DNA of 64,000 nucleotides from Harmothoe impar (lineage: Eukaryota; Annelida; Polychaeta; Phyllodocida; Polynoidae). Both the position numbers and the translations under genes were made by a program. The stretch lies in NCBI GenBank assembly GCA_947462335.1, contig OX381720.1, forward strand, positions 44,375,152-44,439,151, written 5' to 3'. The notes under the pieces are model-generated. The model ran no database searches. It was not told the DNA's origin and worked only from the letters and a program-made list of their open reading frames with translations. Shown piece after piece: positions 23,932-36,590 of the stretch (position 1 is the stretch's first letter; each line of letters begins with the position of its first letter).

Positions 23932-25172
23932 TCGCGGGGGGTGGTGTGGAGTCGCTGGGGGTGGTGTGGAGTCGCTGAGGGTGGTTTGGAGTAGCTGAGG
24001 GTGGTGTGGAGTCGTTGGGGTGGTGTGGAGTCGCTGGGGGTGGTGTGCAGTCGCTGGGGGTGGTGTGCAGTCGCTGGGGGTGGTGTGGAGTCGCTGAGGG
24101 TGGTTTGGAGTAGCTGAGGGTGGTGTGGAGTCGCTGGGGGTGGTGTGGAGTAGCTGAGGGTGGTTTGGAGTAGCTGAGGGTGGTGTGGAGTCGCTGGGGG
24201 TGGTGTGGAGTCGTTGGGGTGGTGTGGAGTCGCTGGGGGTGGTGTGCAGTCGCTGGGGGTGGTGTGGAGTCGCTGGGGGTGGTTTGGAGTAGCTGAGGGT
24301 GGTGTGGAGTCGCTGGGGGTGGTGTGGAGTAGCTGAGGGTGGTTTGGAGTAGCTGAGGGTGGTGTGGAGTCGCTGGGGGTGGTGTGGAGTAGCTGAGGGT
24401 GGTGTGGAGTCGTTGGGGTGGTGTGCAGTCACTGGGGGTGGTGTGCAGTCGCTGGGGGTGGTGTGGAGTCGCTGAGGGTGGTTTGGAGTAGCTGAGGGTG
24501 GTGTGGAGTCGCTGGGGGTGGTGTGGAGTAGCTGAGGGTGGTTTGGAGTAGCTGAGGGTGGTGTGGAGTCGCTGGGGGTGGTGTGGAGTCGTTGGGGTGG
24601 TGTGGAGTCGCTGGGGGTGGTGTGCAGTCGCTGGGGGTGGTGTGGAGTCGCTGGGGGTGGTGTGGAGTCGCTGGGGGTGGTTTGGAGTAGCTGAGGGTGG
24701 TGTGGAGTCGCTGGGGGTGGTGTGGAGTAGCTGAGGGTGGTTTGGAGTAGCTGAGGGTGGTGTGGAGTCGCTGGGGGTGGTGTGGAGTAGCTGAGGGTGG
24801 TGTGGAGTCGCTGGGGGTGGTGTGGAGTCGCTGGGGGTGGTGTGGAGTCGCTGGGGGTGGTTTGGAGTAGCTGAGGGTGGTGTGGAGTCGCTGGGGGTGG
24901 TGTGGAGTCGCTGGGGGTGGTGTGGAGTAGCTGGGATGGTGTGGAGTCGCTGAGGGTGGTTTGGAGTAGCTGAGGGTGGTGTGGAGTCGCTGAGGGTGGT
25001 TTGGAGTTGCTGGGGGTGGTGTGGAGTAGCTGGGATGGTGTGGAGTCGCTGAGGGTGGTTTGGAGTCGCTGAGGGTGGTGTGGAGTAGCTGGGGTGGTGT
25101 GGAGTCGCTGAGGGTGGTTTGGAGTCGCTGGGGGTATTGTGGAGTCGCTGAGGGTGGTGTGAAGTGGCTAAT
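23932..25172. repeat. 20-bp minisatellite, longest array
   Basis: Around 62 units of the GTGGTGTGGAGTCGCTGGGG family. Internal higher-order periodicity is visible: blocks with GTTGGGG, then CAGTCGC, then TAGCTGAGGG recur several times. Confidence 0.95.
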
Positions 25173-26147
25173 AGGCGAGTTAGGCTTATACCCAAGGTTT
25201 TACGCTACTCCTCACCTATGTAAACCAATTCTATATCAGTATACTTTTTCACTTTTCTCAAGGGGTCGCATCAACCATTTCCACTACACAGGTGTCATTT
25301 TACCATCACTGATAAACTAACCCGTAAATGCTCGCGTAGAGCCAGTGCGGCCTATAGGATCGGCCCATGCTCGGGATGCGGCTTATACGCGAAGTTTCCC
25401 GTCAATGGGAATCATGGCAACCATCTAAATTATTCTCAAATCTCACACCTCAATCAATATTTCACAAAATGAAAATTTCCGTTCTATTTCTCAAATTAAC
25501 CTAGCTACTGAGGACCGCTGCTACGTGAGGGAGGACTGCTGCTACGTGAGGGTGGACTGCCGCTACGTGAGGGACTGCTGCTACGTGAGGGAGGACTGCT
25601 GCTACGTGAGGGTGGACTGCTGCTACGTGAGGGTGGACTGCTGCTACGTGAGGGAGGACTGCTGCTACGTGAGGGTGGACTGCTGCTACGTGAGGGTGGA
25701 CTGCCGCTACGTGAGGGAGGACTGCTGCTACGTGAGGGTGGACTGCTGCTACGTGAGGGAGGACTGCTGCTACGTGAGGGTGGACTGCTGCTACGTGAGG
25801 GTGGACCGCTGCTACGTGAGGGTGGACTGCTGCTACGTGAGGGTGGACTGCTGCTACGTGAGGGTGGACTGCTGCTACGTGAGGGTGGACCGCTGCTACG
25901 TGAGCGTGGACCGCCGCTACGTGAGCGTGGACTGCCGCTACGTGAGCGTAGACCGCTGCTACGTGAGGGACTGCTGCTACGTGAGCGTGGACCGCCGCTA
26001 CGTGAGCGTAGACCGCCGCTACGTGAGCGTGGACTGCCGCTACGTGAGGGTGGACTGCTGCTACGTGAGGGAGGACTGCAGCTACGTGAAGGTGAGGGTG
26101 AACTGCCACTACACTAGGACTGTCAGTAGTAACGGTATACTGGTATT
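24730..26147. repeat. Higher-order duplication, copy 2
   Basis: Near-identical to 22513-23930. The non-satellite spacer at 25173-25507 is an apparently exact copy of 22956-23290, which shows that a compound unit was duplicated and not just the satellite expanded. Confidence 0.93.
25508..26092. repeat. 21-bp minisatellite, third array
   Basis: Copy of the array at 23291-23875, differing by very few bases. Confidence 0.95.
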
Positions 26148-26149
26148 GT

Positions 26150-26395
26150 CGCTGGGGGTGGTGTGGAGTCGCTGGGGGTGGTGTGCAGTCGCTGAGGGTG
26201 GTGTGCAGTCGCTGGGGTGGTGTGGAGTCGCTGGGGGTGGTGTGCAGTCGCTGGGGTGGTGTGGAGTCGCTGGGGGTGGTGTGCAGTCGCTGAGGGTGGT
26301 GTGCAGTCGCTGGGGGTGGTGTGCAGTCGCTGGGGTGGTGTGCAGTCGCTGGGGGTGGTGTGCAGTTGCTGAGGGTGGTGTGGAGTGGCTAATAT
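26150..26395. repeat. 20-bp minisatellite, terminal array
   Basis: About 12 units of the 20-bp family, richer in the GTGTGCAGTCGC variant, ending at the MITE at 26410. Confidence 0.9.
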
Positions 26396-26409
26396 GCGAG
26401 TTAGGCTTA

Positions 26410-26632
26410 CCGTAAAACCTCGCGTATAAGCCGCGGCTAGTACGCGAGTCAGATAGGCGGTGCGGCTTATAGCATCGGCCCAGGGTCAGGGTGAGGCTTA
26501 TACGCGAGTTTTTGTTGCTATGGTAAAGTACTAAATGTCACCATATTCAGATCGGCTGTGCGGCTTATAGCATCAGCACAAACTCGGGGTGCGGCTTATA
26601 CGCGAGTTAGGCTTATACGCGAGGTTTTACGG
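26410..26632. mobile_element. TA-flanked MITE with CCGTAAAACCTCGCG ends
   Basis: Inverted ends CCGTAAAACCTCGCGTATAA, flanked by TA. Internal direct repeats of a GCGGCTTATAGCATCGGC-like unit. Diverged sequence of the same kind (ATGCGGCTTATACGCGAAGT) lies in the spacers at about 23150 and 25370, so the compound satellite may have grown around an older copy. Confidence 0.85.
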
Positions 26633-26689
26633 TATACACAAGGTTTTACGCTACTCCTCACCTATATAAGTGTACCTCAGGTAGCTTAC

Positions 26690-28062
26690 AGTAGGGTGGA
26701 CACTTAGATTTTACCTAATAACACCATGTATTCGTGTATTATTGCAAATCAAAGCTGAGAGGGTGAGGATTCCAGATCTATTTTTATCTTAATTCTATCA
26801 TAAGCGGTTCAAATTCTATGACAATTTGAATATTTAGAAATTTACCAAAGTACCTGTCGGGTCCCGCGCGCTTATACATTTACTGTGGGGCCCGGGCCGA
26901 AACAGATACAAATATTCAGAAAATATAATTATACCCATACTTATGTGCATTAAATGAAAGGTTAGACACTCAGGAATGCATATCTATAGTTTAATGCCCA
27001 ATAGCAGTCTAAATCACACAAAACTAGAGTATTTAATGATTTTTTTGTGAATATTATAGAAATAAAAAGTTCAAATGTTGACTAAAATATTGTAGGAAAT
27101 TAGAATTTCTTCTTAAAATGGCTAAAAATCGTGCATGTATAATAAATAAAACACAACTTTTCTTGGCTAAAGAGGGCCTTCTGATTCCATTTAGAGGGTG
27201 CCCTTGAGGGTCAAACCATTCCTTTTGTAGAATATATACAAAAAAGTATTACTGAACACAAATTAAGAGCATCTATTAGCTTTTTTACGGACTCCGTTGG
27301 CTTTGACAGGCTGAGACCGCAATCGATTTAGCATTATATAGAATTGGCCCATAATGCCATACTTACTATTAATTTAAAGCTAACAGGTATGGTTATAATC
27401 TTAAGTCCAATAGTAGTCTAGTTCATGCGAAACTAAAGTGGTGAATGATTTTTTGTGGATATTATAAAAATAAAAAGTTCAATTGTTGACCAAAATATTG
27501 TAGAAAATTAGAATTTCTTCTCAAAATCGTGCACATATATTAGAAAAAAATCAACTTTTCTAGGCTAAATAGGGCCTTCTAATTCCACTGAGAGGGTGCC
27601 CATGAGGGCCAAACCATTCCTTATGTGTGATATCCATTTCCGAATACAAATAGAAAGTTCACCTTGAGAATTGGAAAACTTAGAATTATTACAAAAAATA
27701 TATAAACATACCAGTAAGTAGCTCTAACTATCTACTTTAACTCACTATAAGTAACTAATCCAAATACAAAGGCAAGCACACATTTTTATGACTCCTTCTC
27801 TGAGGAGTGATTTCAAAAGTAGCCTGCCAGGTGAAAGTAAAAACGCTGCATAACTCTGTGTTCACCCTGTGATTTAAGTGGGATATTGATGCTTTATGCA
27901 ATTTATGAGTCCATAAATGGATGGAGTGAATAAATACCTTTCCAATGAGTGCTTACTTAAAGCTGGCGCCCAACTAATACCAGAGAAATAAATAAATTAA
28001 AATAGGTCGTTTAGCACTGCGGCAGATACGGCCAGCGCGAGGGCCCGCAGAGATTAGCCACC
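26690..28062. mobile_element. AT-rich insertion splitting a 41-bp satellite, with an internal direct repeat
   Basis: To the left (about 26657-26690) is a single 41-bp satellite unit and the array resumes at about 28070. The interrupting 1.37 kb starts AGTAGGGTGG and ends CCACCCTACT, short inverted ends partly shared with the satellite. Inside, about 230 bases at 26990-27230 recur at about 27402-27622 (CTAAAATATTGTAG and GGCCTTCTGATTCCA-type blocks, roughly 80% alike by eye). No coding frame. Confidence 0.45.
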
Positions 28063-28069
28063 CTACTTA

Positions 28070-30305
28070 CAGGTGTTCAGGTAGACTGTAGGTGTACCTC
28101 AGGTAGCGTACAGGTGAGTAGGGTGACTGTAGGTGTACCCGGGTAGTGTACAGGTGTGCAGGTAGACCGTGGGTGTACCTCAGGTAGCGTACAGGTGAGT
28201 AGGGTGACTGTAGGTGTACCTCAGGTAATGTACAGGTGAGTAGGGTGACTAGGTGTACCTCAGGTAGCGTACAGGTGAGTAGGGTGACTGTAGGTGTACC
28301 TCAGGTAGCGTACAGGTGAGTAGGGTGACTAGGTGTAGCCAGGTAGCGTACAGGTGAGTAGGGTGACTGTAGGTGTACCTCAGGTAATGTACAGGTGTTC
28401 AGGTAGACTGTAGGTGTACCTCAGGTAGCATACAGGTAAGTAGAGTGACTGTAGGTGTAGCCAGGTAGCGTACAGTTGTTCAGGTAGACTGTAGGTGTAC
28501 TTCAGGTAGTGTACAGGTGAGTAGAGTGACTGTAGGTGTACCTCAGGTAGCGTACAGGTGTTCAGGTAGACTGTAGGTGTACCTCAGGTAGCGTACAGGT
28601 GAGTAGGGTGACTGTAGGTGTAGCCAGGTAGTGTACAGGTGAGTAGGGTGACTGTAGGTGTACCTCAGGTAATGTACAGGCGAGTAGGGTGACTGTTGGT
28701 GTACCTCAGGTAATGTACAGGTGAGTAGACTGACTGGAGGTGTACCCGGGTAGCGGACAGGTGAGTAGGGTGATTGTAGGTGTACCTCAGGTAATGTACA
28801 GGCAAGTAGGGTGACTGTAGGTGTACCTCAGGTAATGTACAGGTGAGTAGGGTGACTGTAGGTGTACCTCAGGTAATGTACAGGTGAGTAGAGTGACTGT
28901 AGGTGTACCCGGGTAGCGGACAGGTGAGTAGGGTGATTGTAGGTGTACCTCAGGTAATGTACAGGCGAGTAGGGTGACTGTAGGTGTACCTCAGGTAATG
29001 TACAGGTGAGTAGAGTGACTGTAGGTGTACCCGGGTAGCGGACAGGTGAGTAGGGTGATTGTAGGTGTACCTCAGGTAATGTACAGGCGAGTAGAGTGAC
29101 TGTAGGTGTACCCGAGTAGCGGACAGGTGAGTAGGGTGATTGTAGGTGTACCTCAGGTAATGTACAGGTGAGTAGGGTGACTGTAGGTGTACCTCAGGTA
29201 GCGTACAGGTGAGTAGAGTGACTGTAGGTGTACCCGGGTAGCGGACAGGTGAGTAGGGTGATTGTAGGTGTACCTCAGGTAATGTACAGGCGAGTAGGGT
29301 GACTGTAGGTGTACCTCAGGTAATGTACAGGTGAGTAGAGTGAATGTAGGTGTACCCGGGTAGCGGACAGGTGAGTAGGGTGATTGTAGGTGTACCTCAG
29401 GTAATGTACAGGCGAGTAGAGTGACTGTAGGTGTACCTCAGGTAGCGTACAGGTGAGTAGAGTGACTCTAGGTGTACCTCAGGTAATGTACAGGTGAGTA
29501 GACTGACTGGAGGTGTACCCGGGTAGCGGACAGGTGAGTAGGGTGATTGTAGGTGTACCTCAGGTAATGTACAGGCGAGTAGAGTGACTGTAGGTGTACC
29601 CGAGTAGCGGACAGGTGAGTAGGGTGATTGTAGGTGTACCTCAGGTAATGTACAGGTGAGTAGACTGACTGTAGGTGTACCCGGGTAGCGGTCAGGTGAG
29701 TAGGGTGATTGTAGGTGTACCTCAGGTAATGTACAGGCGAGTAGGGTGATTGTAGGTGTACCTCAGGTAATGTACAGGCAAGTAGGGTGACTGTAGGTGT
29801 ACCTCAGGTAATGTACAGGTGAGTAGGGTGACTGTAGGTGTACCTCAGGTAATGTACAGGTGAGTAGAGTGACTGTAGGTGTACCCGGGTAACGGATAGG
29901 TGAGTAGGGTGATTGTAGGTGTACCTCAGGTAATGTACAGGTGAGTAGGGTGACTGTAGGTGTACCTCAGGTAGCGTACAGGTGAGTAGAGTGACTGTAG
30001 GTGTACCCGGGTAGCGGACAGGTGAGTAGGGTGATTGTAGGTGTACCTCAGGTAATGTACAGGTGAGTAGGGTGACTGTAGGTGTAGCTCAGGTAGTGTA
30101 CAGGTGAGTAGGATGACTGTAGGTGTACCCGGGTAGTGTACAGGTGTGCAGGTAGACTGTAGGTGTACCTCAGGTAGCTTACAGGTGAGTAGGGTGACTG
30201 TCGGTGTACCTCAGGTAGTGTACAGGTGAGCACAGTGATTGTAGATGTACCTCATGTAGTGTACAGGTGAGTAGGGTGACTGTATGTGTACCTCAGGTAT
30301 TCCAC
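28070..30305 (+). repeat. 41-bp satellite A, forward array
   Basis: About 54 units of 41 bp with landmarks GTGTACCTCAGGTAATGTAC, ACAGGTGAGTAGGGTGACTG and TAG. Variants with CCCGGGTAGCGGACAGG alternate with CTCAGGTAATGTACAGG in a larger repeating pattern of several units, a higher-order structure. Strand is given as + only to define orientation against the other arrays. Confidence 0.95.
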
Positions 30306-30470
30306 AGGTGTCATGGGTCGATGGCAGGTGTTGTAGGTGAGTGGGAGGTGTCCCACAGGTGTCATAGGTCAGTGGCAGGTGTCATAGGTCAGTGGTAGGT
30401 GTCGTCGGTCAGTGGTAGGTGTCGTCGGTCAGTGGTAGGTGTCGTAGGTCAGTGGTAGGTGTTCTAAATA
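30306..30470 (+). repeat. 20-bp satellite B (GGTCAGTGGTAGGTGTCGT)
   Basis: Eight or so units of about 20 bp. The reverse complement (CCACTCACCTACGACACC type) is abundant at 36.1-36.6, 38.6-39.4 and 40.0-40.2 kb. Confidence 0.85.
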
Positions 30471-30707
30471 ACCAATCATATCAACTTGCAATACTAATGA
30501 AAATGTGTATTTCCTCTAAGTGTTTGCTATACAAATTAGGTAGAACTGAACACTTATTATCACATATTCATTCACACAAACATATTGTAAGGAAATTGTG
30601 ATGGCTAGTCGGCCATGGTAGGTGTTATAAGTAAATAGTTCAGGTGTTATAAGTAAATAGTTCAAGAAGGCATACAAGAGTACTGATTAAATTCTAAGGT
30701 AGGCCTC

Positions 30708-30803
30708 ATGTGTGTGGTACCCAAGTTCGATTCTTGGCTTGGCCTATGTGATATCATGCTGGAGCGAAAGTGGACAGATTGGCCAATGGTCCAGCCACAT
30801 ACA
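30708..30803 (+). repeat. tRNA-like SINE fragment, left mirror copy
   Basis: About 96 bases return as the reverse complement at 37473-37570. The sequence includes AGTTCGATTCT, close to the RNA polymerase III B box, followed by a shared tail with GAGCGAAAGTGGACAGATTG. Confidence 0.7.
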
Positions 30804-31091
30804 TGAGGTGATACCTGATTGATACATTTAGGATGACAACCACATACTTACACTACATGTGCATGTACTTATCTGTAGGATGCCTACCTCTATATATACA
30901 CTTCCCTTCCCTTACTGTAGACATAGACAATAAGGTGTATGTATTCTAAGTTTTTTTTTATAATATAAAAAGGTACAATCTAAATCGTTTTATACACAGG
31001 AAAAATATAAATCTTGAACGTGGCAGTTATATAAATAAATATACCATTCATGCATAAAACGTCCATTACATAATTCTGTCCACTACCAACA

Positions 31092-33180
31092 GTACATCTG
31101 TCGACCTGTAACAAGCCTCATATCACAGGTAGGCATACCTGTCCACCTGTTACATGCCTGTTATCAGCTGTAGGTGTACCTGTACCTGTTTCACGCCGCA
31201 TATAACCTGTAGGGATACCTGTCGACCTGTAGTGCAGTACATATCACCTGTAGGCATACCTGTCCACATGTAGCACGCCTCATATAGCCTGTAGGTGTAC
31301 CTGTCCACCTGTAGCACACCCCATATAGCATGTACGTGTACCTGTCCACCTGTAGCACGCCTCATATAGCCTCTAGGTGTACCTGTCCACTTGTTACATG
31401 CCCCATATAACCTGTGGGCATACCTGTCCACCTGTAGCACGCCTCATATAGCCTGTAGGCATACCTGTCCACCTGTAGCACGCCTCATATATGGCCTCTA
31501 GGTGTACCTGTCCACTTGTTACATGCCCTATATAGCCTGTAGGCATACCTGTCCACCTGTAGCACGCCTCATATAGCTTGTAGGTGTACCTGTCCACCTG
31601 TAGCACGCCTCATATAGCATGTAGGTGTACCTGTCCACTTGTTACATGCCCTATATAGCCTGTAGGCATACCTGTCCACCTGTAGCACGCCTCATATAGC
31701 CTGTATGCATACCTGTCCACCTAGTATATGCCTCATATAGCCTGTTGGTATACCTGTCCACCTGTAGCACGCCTCATATAGCCTGTAGGCATACCTGTCG
31801 ACCTATTACATGCCTCATATAGCCTGTAGGCATACCTGTCCACCTATTATATGCCTCATATAGCCTGTAGATATACCTGTCCACCTGAAGCACGCCTCCT
31901 ATAGCCTGTAGGTATACCTGTCCATCTGTAGCACGCCTGATATAGCCTGTAGGCTAACCTGTGCACCTATTATATGCCTCATATAGCCTGTAGGTATACC
32001 TAGCCACCTGTAGCATGCCTCATATAACCTGTAGCTATACCTGTCCACCTGTAGCACACCTCATATAGCCTGTACGCATACCTGTCCACCTGTTATATGC
32101 CTCATATAGCCTGTAGGTATACCTGTCCACCTGTAGCACGCCTAGTATAGCCTGTACGCATACCTGTCCACCTATTATATGCCTCATATAGCCTGTAGGT
32201 ATACCTGTCCACCTGTAGCACGCCTAGTATAGCCTGTAGGTATACCTGTCCACCTGTAGCACGCCTCATATAGCCTGTACGCATACCTGTCCACCTGTTA
32301 TATGCCTCATATAGCCTGTAGGTGTACCTGTCCACCTGTTACATGCCTCATATAGCCTGTAGCTATACCTGTCCACCTGTAGCACGCCTAGTATAGCCTG
32401 TAGGTATACCTGTCCACCTGTAGCACGCCTCATATAGCCTGTATGCATACCTGTCCACCTGTTATATGCCTCATATAGCCTGTAGGTGTACCTGTCCACC
32501 TGTTACATGCCTCATATAGCCTGTAGCTATACCTGTCCACCTGTAGCACGCCTAGTATAGCCTGTAGGTATACCTGTCCACCTGTAGCACGCCTCATATA
32601 GCCTGTACGCATACCTGTCCACCTGTTACATGCCTCATATAGCCTGTAGGCATACCTGTCCACCTGTTACATGCCTCATATAGCCTGTATGCATACCTGT
32701 CCACCTGTAACATGCCTCATACAGCCTGTAGGTGTACCTGTCCACCTGTAGCACGCCTCATATAGCCTGTAGGCATACCTGTCCACCTGTTACATGCCTC
32801 ATATAGCCTGTAGGCATACCTGTCCACCTGTAGCACGCCTCATATAGCCTGTATGCATACCTGTCGACCTATTACATGCCTCATATAGCCTGTATGCATA
32901 CCTGTCCACCTGTAGCACGCCTCATATAGCTTGTAGGTGTACCTGTCCACCTGTAGCACGCCTCATATAGCATGTAGGTGTACCTGTCCACTTGTTACAT
33001 GCCCTATATAGCCTGTAGGCATACCTGTCCACCTGTAGCACGCCTTATATAGCCTGTATGCATACCTGTCCACCTAGTATATGCCTCATATAGCCTGTAG
33101 GCATACCTGTCCACATGTAGCACGCCTCATATAGCCTGTAGGTGTACCTGTCCACCTGTAGCACACCCCATATAGCCTTA
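31092..33180 (-). repeat. 41-bp satellite C, reverse array
   Basis: About 51 units of 41 bp: ACCTGTCCACCTGTAGCACG, then CCTCATATAGCCTGTAGGCAT. On the opposite strand (ACAGGTGGACAGGTATGCCT and so on) the unit has the same length as satellite A and an alignable ATGT-ACAGGTG core, so A and C are probably one old family lying in opposite orientation here. Confidence 0.93.
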
Positions 33181-34075
33181 TGCATTATGGAGGCCCAGGG
33201 TCAAACATCATTATGGTACATGCATTATAGGGGTTTCAGGTCAAACATCAACATGATACATGCACTATGGGGGCTTCGGGTCAAACATCATTGTTGTAGA
33301 TGCATTATGGGGGCTTTGGGTCAAACATCACTATAGTACATGCACTGTGGGGTCTTCGGGTCAAACATGATTATGCTACATGCACTATGGGGGCTTTGGG
33401 TCAAACATACACTGTAGAAAACGAAGATGATGTGTGTCCATGAACCACAACTACAAAAGTCAAACATGGTTATGGTACATGAACAATGGGGGCTTCGGGT
33501 CAAACATCATTGTGAATGTAGGGGTCCGGGCAAACTCAAGGATATGACAATCAATGTAGGGCTCTTAGACCAAACATGAGCATATATCCATGAATGTAGG
33601 GGTCTTGGGCCAAACTCAAGGATATGACCATCAATGTGGGGGTCTTGGGCCAAACTCAAGGATATGACCATCAATGTAGGGGTCTTGGGCCAAACTTAAG
33701 GATATGACCATCAATGTAGGGGTCTTGGGCCAAACTCAAGGATATGACCTTCAATGTAGGGGTCTTGGACCAAACTCAAGGATATGACCATCAATGTGGG
33801 GGTCTTGGGCCAAACTCAAGGATATGACCATCAATGTAGGGGTTTTGGGCCAAACATGAGCATATATCCATGAATGTAGGGATCTTGGGCTAAACATGTT
33901 CTAGCTGCATTATGGGGGCTTTGGGTCAAACATCATTATGGTACATTCACTGTGGGGTCTTCCGGTCAACCATCATTATGATACATGCACTATGGGGCCT
34001 TTGGGTCAAACATCATTATTCTAGATGCATTATGGAGGCTCAGGGTCAAACATCATTATAGGAGATGCACTATGC
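33181..34075. repeat. 40-bp satellite D at the centre of the mirrored domain
   Basis: Two subfamilies of about 40 bp. The outer parts have TGCACTATGGGGGCTTCGGG then TCAAACATCATTATG; the middle (about 33540-33890) has GGTCTTGGGCCAAACTCAAG then GATATGACCATCAATGTA. The layout is outer-inner-outer, so this spacer is itself arranged symmetrically, though as direct repeats. Confidence 0.9.
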
Positions 34076-34229
34076 AGCATACAAAGCAAAGCTGCATGAT
34101 TTCTCCAGGGGGGGATTGTTTTCGTATGGTGATGCTAATTGGTCCATATGGTGATGCCTGATATATGGAGATGACTTGTTGGCCCTACCTCTTTCTATGT
34201 TCATTATCAATTTACAGCCTACAAAGCAG

Positions 34230-36115
34230 TCATGCTACAGGTGGCTAGGTATACCTACAGGCTATATGAGGCATATAATTGGTGGCCAGGTTAGCCTATA
34301 CAGGCTATATAAGGCGTGCTACAGATGGACAGGTATGCATACAGGCTATATGAGGCGTGCTACAGGTGGACAGGTATGCTACAGGCTATATGAGGCATGC
34401 TACAGGTGGACAGGTATGCTTACAGGCTATATGAGGCGTGCTACAGGTGGACAGGTATACCTACAGGCTATATGAGGCATGTAACAGGTGGACAGGTATG
34501 CATACAGGCTATATGAGGCATGTAACAGGTGGACAGGTATGCCTACAGGCTATATGAGGCATGTAACAGGTGGACAGGTATGCATACAGGCTATATGAGG
34601 CATGTAACAGGTGGACAGGTATGCCTACAGGCTATATGAGGCATGTAATAGGTGGACAGGTATGCATACAGGCTATATGAGGCGTGCTACAGGTGGACAG
34701 GTATACCTACAGGCTATACTAGGCGTGTAACAGGTGGACAGGTATGCATACAGGCTATATGAGGCATGTAACAGGTGGACAGGTATACCTACAGGCTATA
34801 TGAGGTGTGCTACAGGTGGACAGGTATACCTACAGGCTATATGAGGCATATAATAGGTGCACAGGTTAGCCTATACAGGCTACATAAGGCGTGCTACAGA
34901 TGGACAGGTATACCTACAGGCTATAGGAGGCGTGCTACAGGTGGACAGGTATACCTACAGGCTATATGAGGCATGTAATAGGTGGACAGGTATGCATACA
35001 GGCTACATGAGGTGTGCTACAGGTGGACAGGTATGCCTACAGGTTATATGAGGCATGCTACAGGTGGCTAGGTATACCTACAGGCTATATGAGGCATGTA
35101 ATAGGTGGACAGGTATGCATACAGGCTATATGAGGCATGTAACAGGTGGACAGGTATGCCTACAGGCTATATGAGGCATGTAACAGGTGGACAGGTATGC
35201 ATACAGGCTATATGAGGCATATAATAGGTGGACAGGTATGCCTACAGGCTATATGAGGCATGTAATAGGTCGACAGGTATGCCTACAGGCTATATGAGCA
35301 TGCTACAGGTGGACAGGTACACATACAGGCTATATGAGGCATGTTATAGGTGGACAGGTATGCATACAGGCTATATGAGGCGTGCTACAGGTGGACAGGT
35401 ACACATACAGGCTATATGAGGCATGTAACAGGTGGACAGGTATGCATACAGGCTATATGAGGCATGTAACAGGTGGACAGGTATGCATACAGGCTATATG
35501 AGGCATGTAACAGGTGGACAGGTATGCCTACAGGCTATATGAGGCATGTAATAGGTGGACAGGTATGCATACAGGCTATATGAGGCATGTAACAGGTGGA
35601 CAGGTATGCCTACAGGCTATATGAGGCATGTAACAGGTGGACAGGTATGCATACAGGCTATATGAGGCATGTAATAGGTCGACAGGTATGCATACAGGCT
35701 ATATGAGGCGTGCTACAGGTGGACAGGTATACCTACAGGCTATACTAGGCGTGCTACAGGTGGACAGGTATATCTACAGACTATATGAGGCATATAATAG
35801 GTGGACAGGTTAGCCTACAGGCTATATAAGGCGTGCTACAGGTGGACAGGTATACCTACAGGCTATATCAGGCATATAATAGGTGCACAGGTTAGCCTAC
35901 AGGCTATATAAGGCGTGCTACAGATGGACAGGTATACCTACAGGCTATAGGAGGCGTGCTACAGGTGGACAGGTATATCTACAGGCTATATGAGGCATAT
36001 AATAGGTGGACAGCTATACCTACAGGCTATATGAGGCATGTTATATGTGGACAGGTATGCATACAGGCTATATGAGGCATGTAACAGGAGGACAGGTATG
36101 CATACAGGTGATATG
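34230..36115 (+). repeat. 41-bp satellite C, forward array
   Basis: About 46 units of GGACAGGTATGCCTACAGGC with TATATGAGGCATGTAACAGGT, the reverse complement of the array at 31092-33180. The two arrays form a pair of arms about 2 kb long separated by about 1 kb. Variants such as TATACTAGGCGTG and TTAGCCTACAGG occur in both arms. Confidence 0.95.
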
Positions 36116-36124
36116 AGGTGCAAT

Positions 36125-36590
36125 AAAGGTGGACCTATGACACCTATACGACACCCACCACTCACCTACGACACATACTACTCACTTACTACATCCACTA
36201 CTTACCTATAACACCTGTAGGACACCTACCACTCTACCTGCGACACCTGCCACTCACCTATAACACCGGTAAGACACTTACCACTCACCTACGACACCTG
36301 TAGGATACCTACCCCTCACCTACATCTACCAATGACCTACCACTGACCTACGTTACCTACCACTGACCTACGACACCCACCGCTCACCTACTACATCAAC
36401 CACTTACCTATGACGACTGTAGGACACCTGCAACTCACCTACGACAACTGCCACTTACCTATGACACCTGTAGGACACCTACCACTCACTGACATCACCT
36501 GCCACTCACCTACGATACCTGTAGGACACCTACCAATCACCTACAACACTTACCACTGATCTACTACACCTGCAGGACACCTACAGTCTA
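36125..36590 (-). repeat. Satellite B, reverse array
   Basis: Degenerate units of CACCTACCACTCACCTACGA and ACACCTGTAGGA, the reverse complement of the block at 30306-30470, in the mirrored position. Confidence 0.8.

Noticed and set aside
20800..26415. Long open frames on both strands (up to about 430 codons)
   Set aside because: They follow the 21-bp and 20-bp periods exactly, encode the same peptide over and over in several frames and on both strands, and lack any domain.
28070..36115. CRISPR array
   Set aside because: Regular 40-41 bp periodicity without unique spacers, in eukaryotic DNA; these are tandem satellites.
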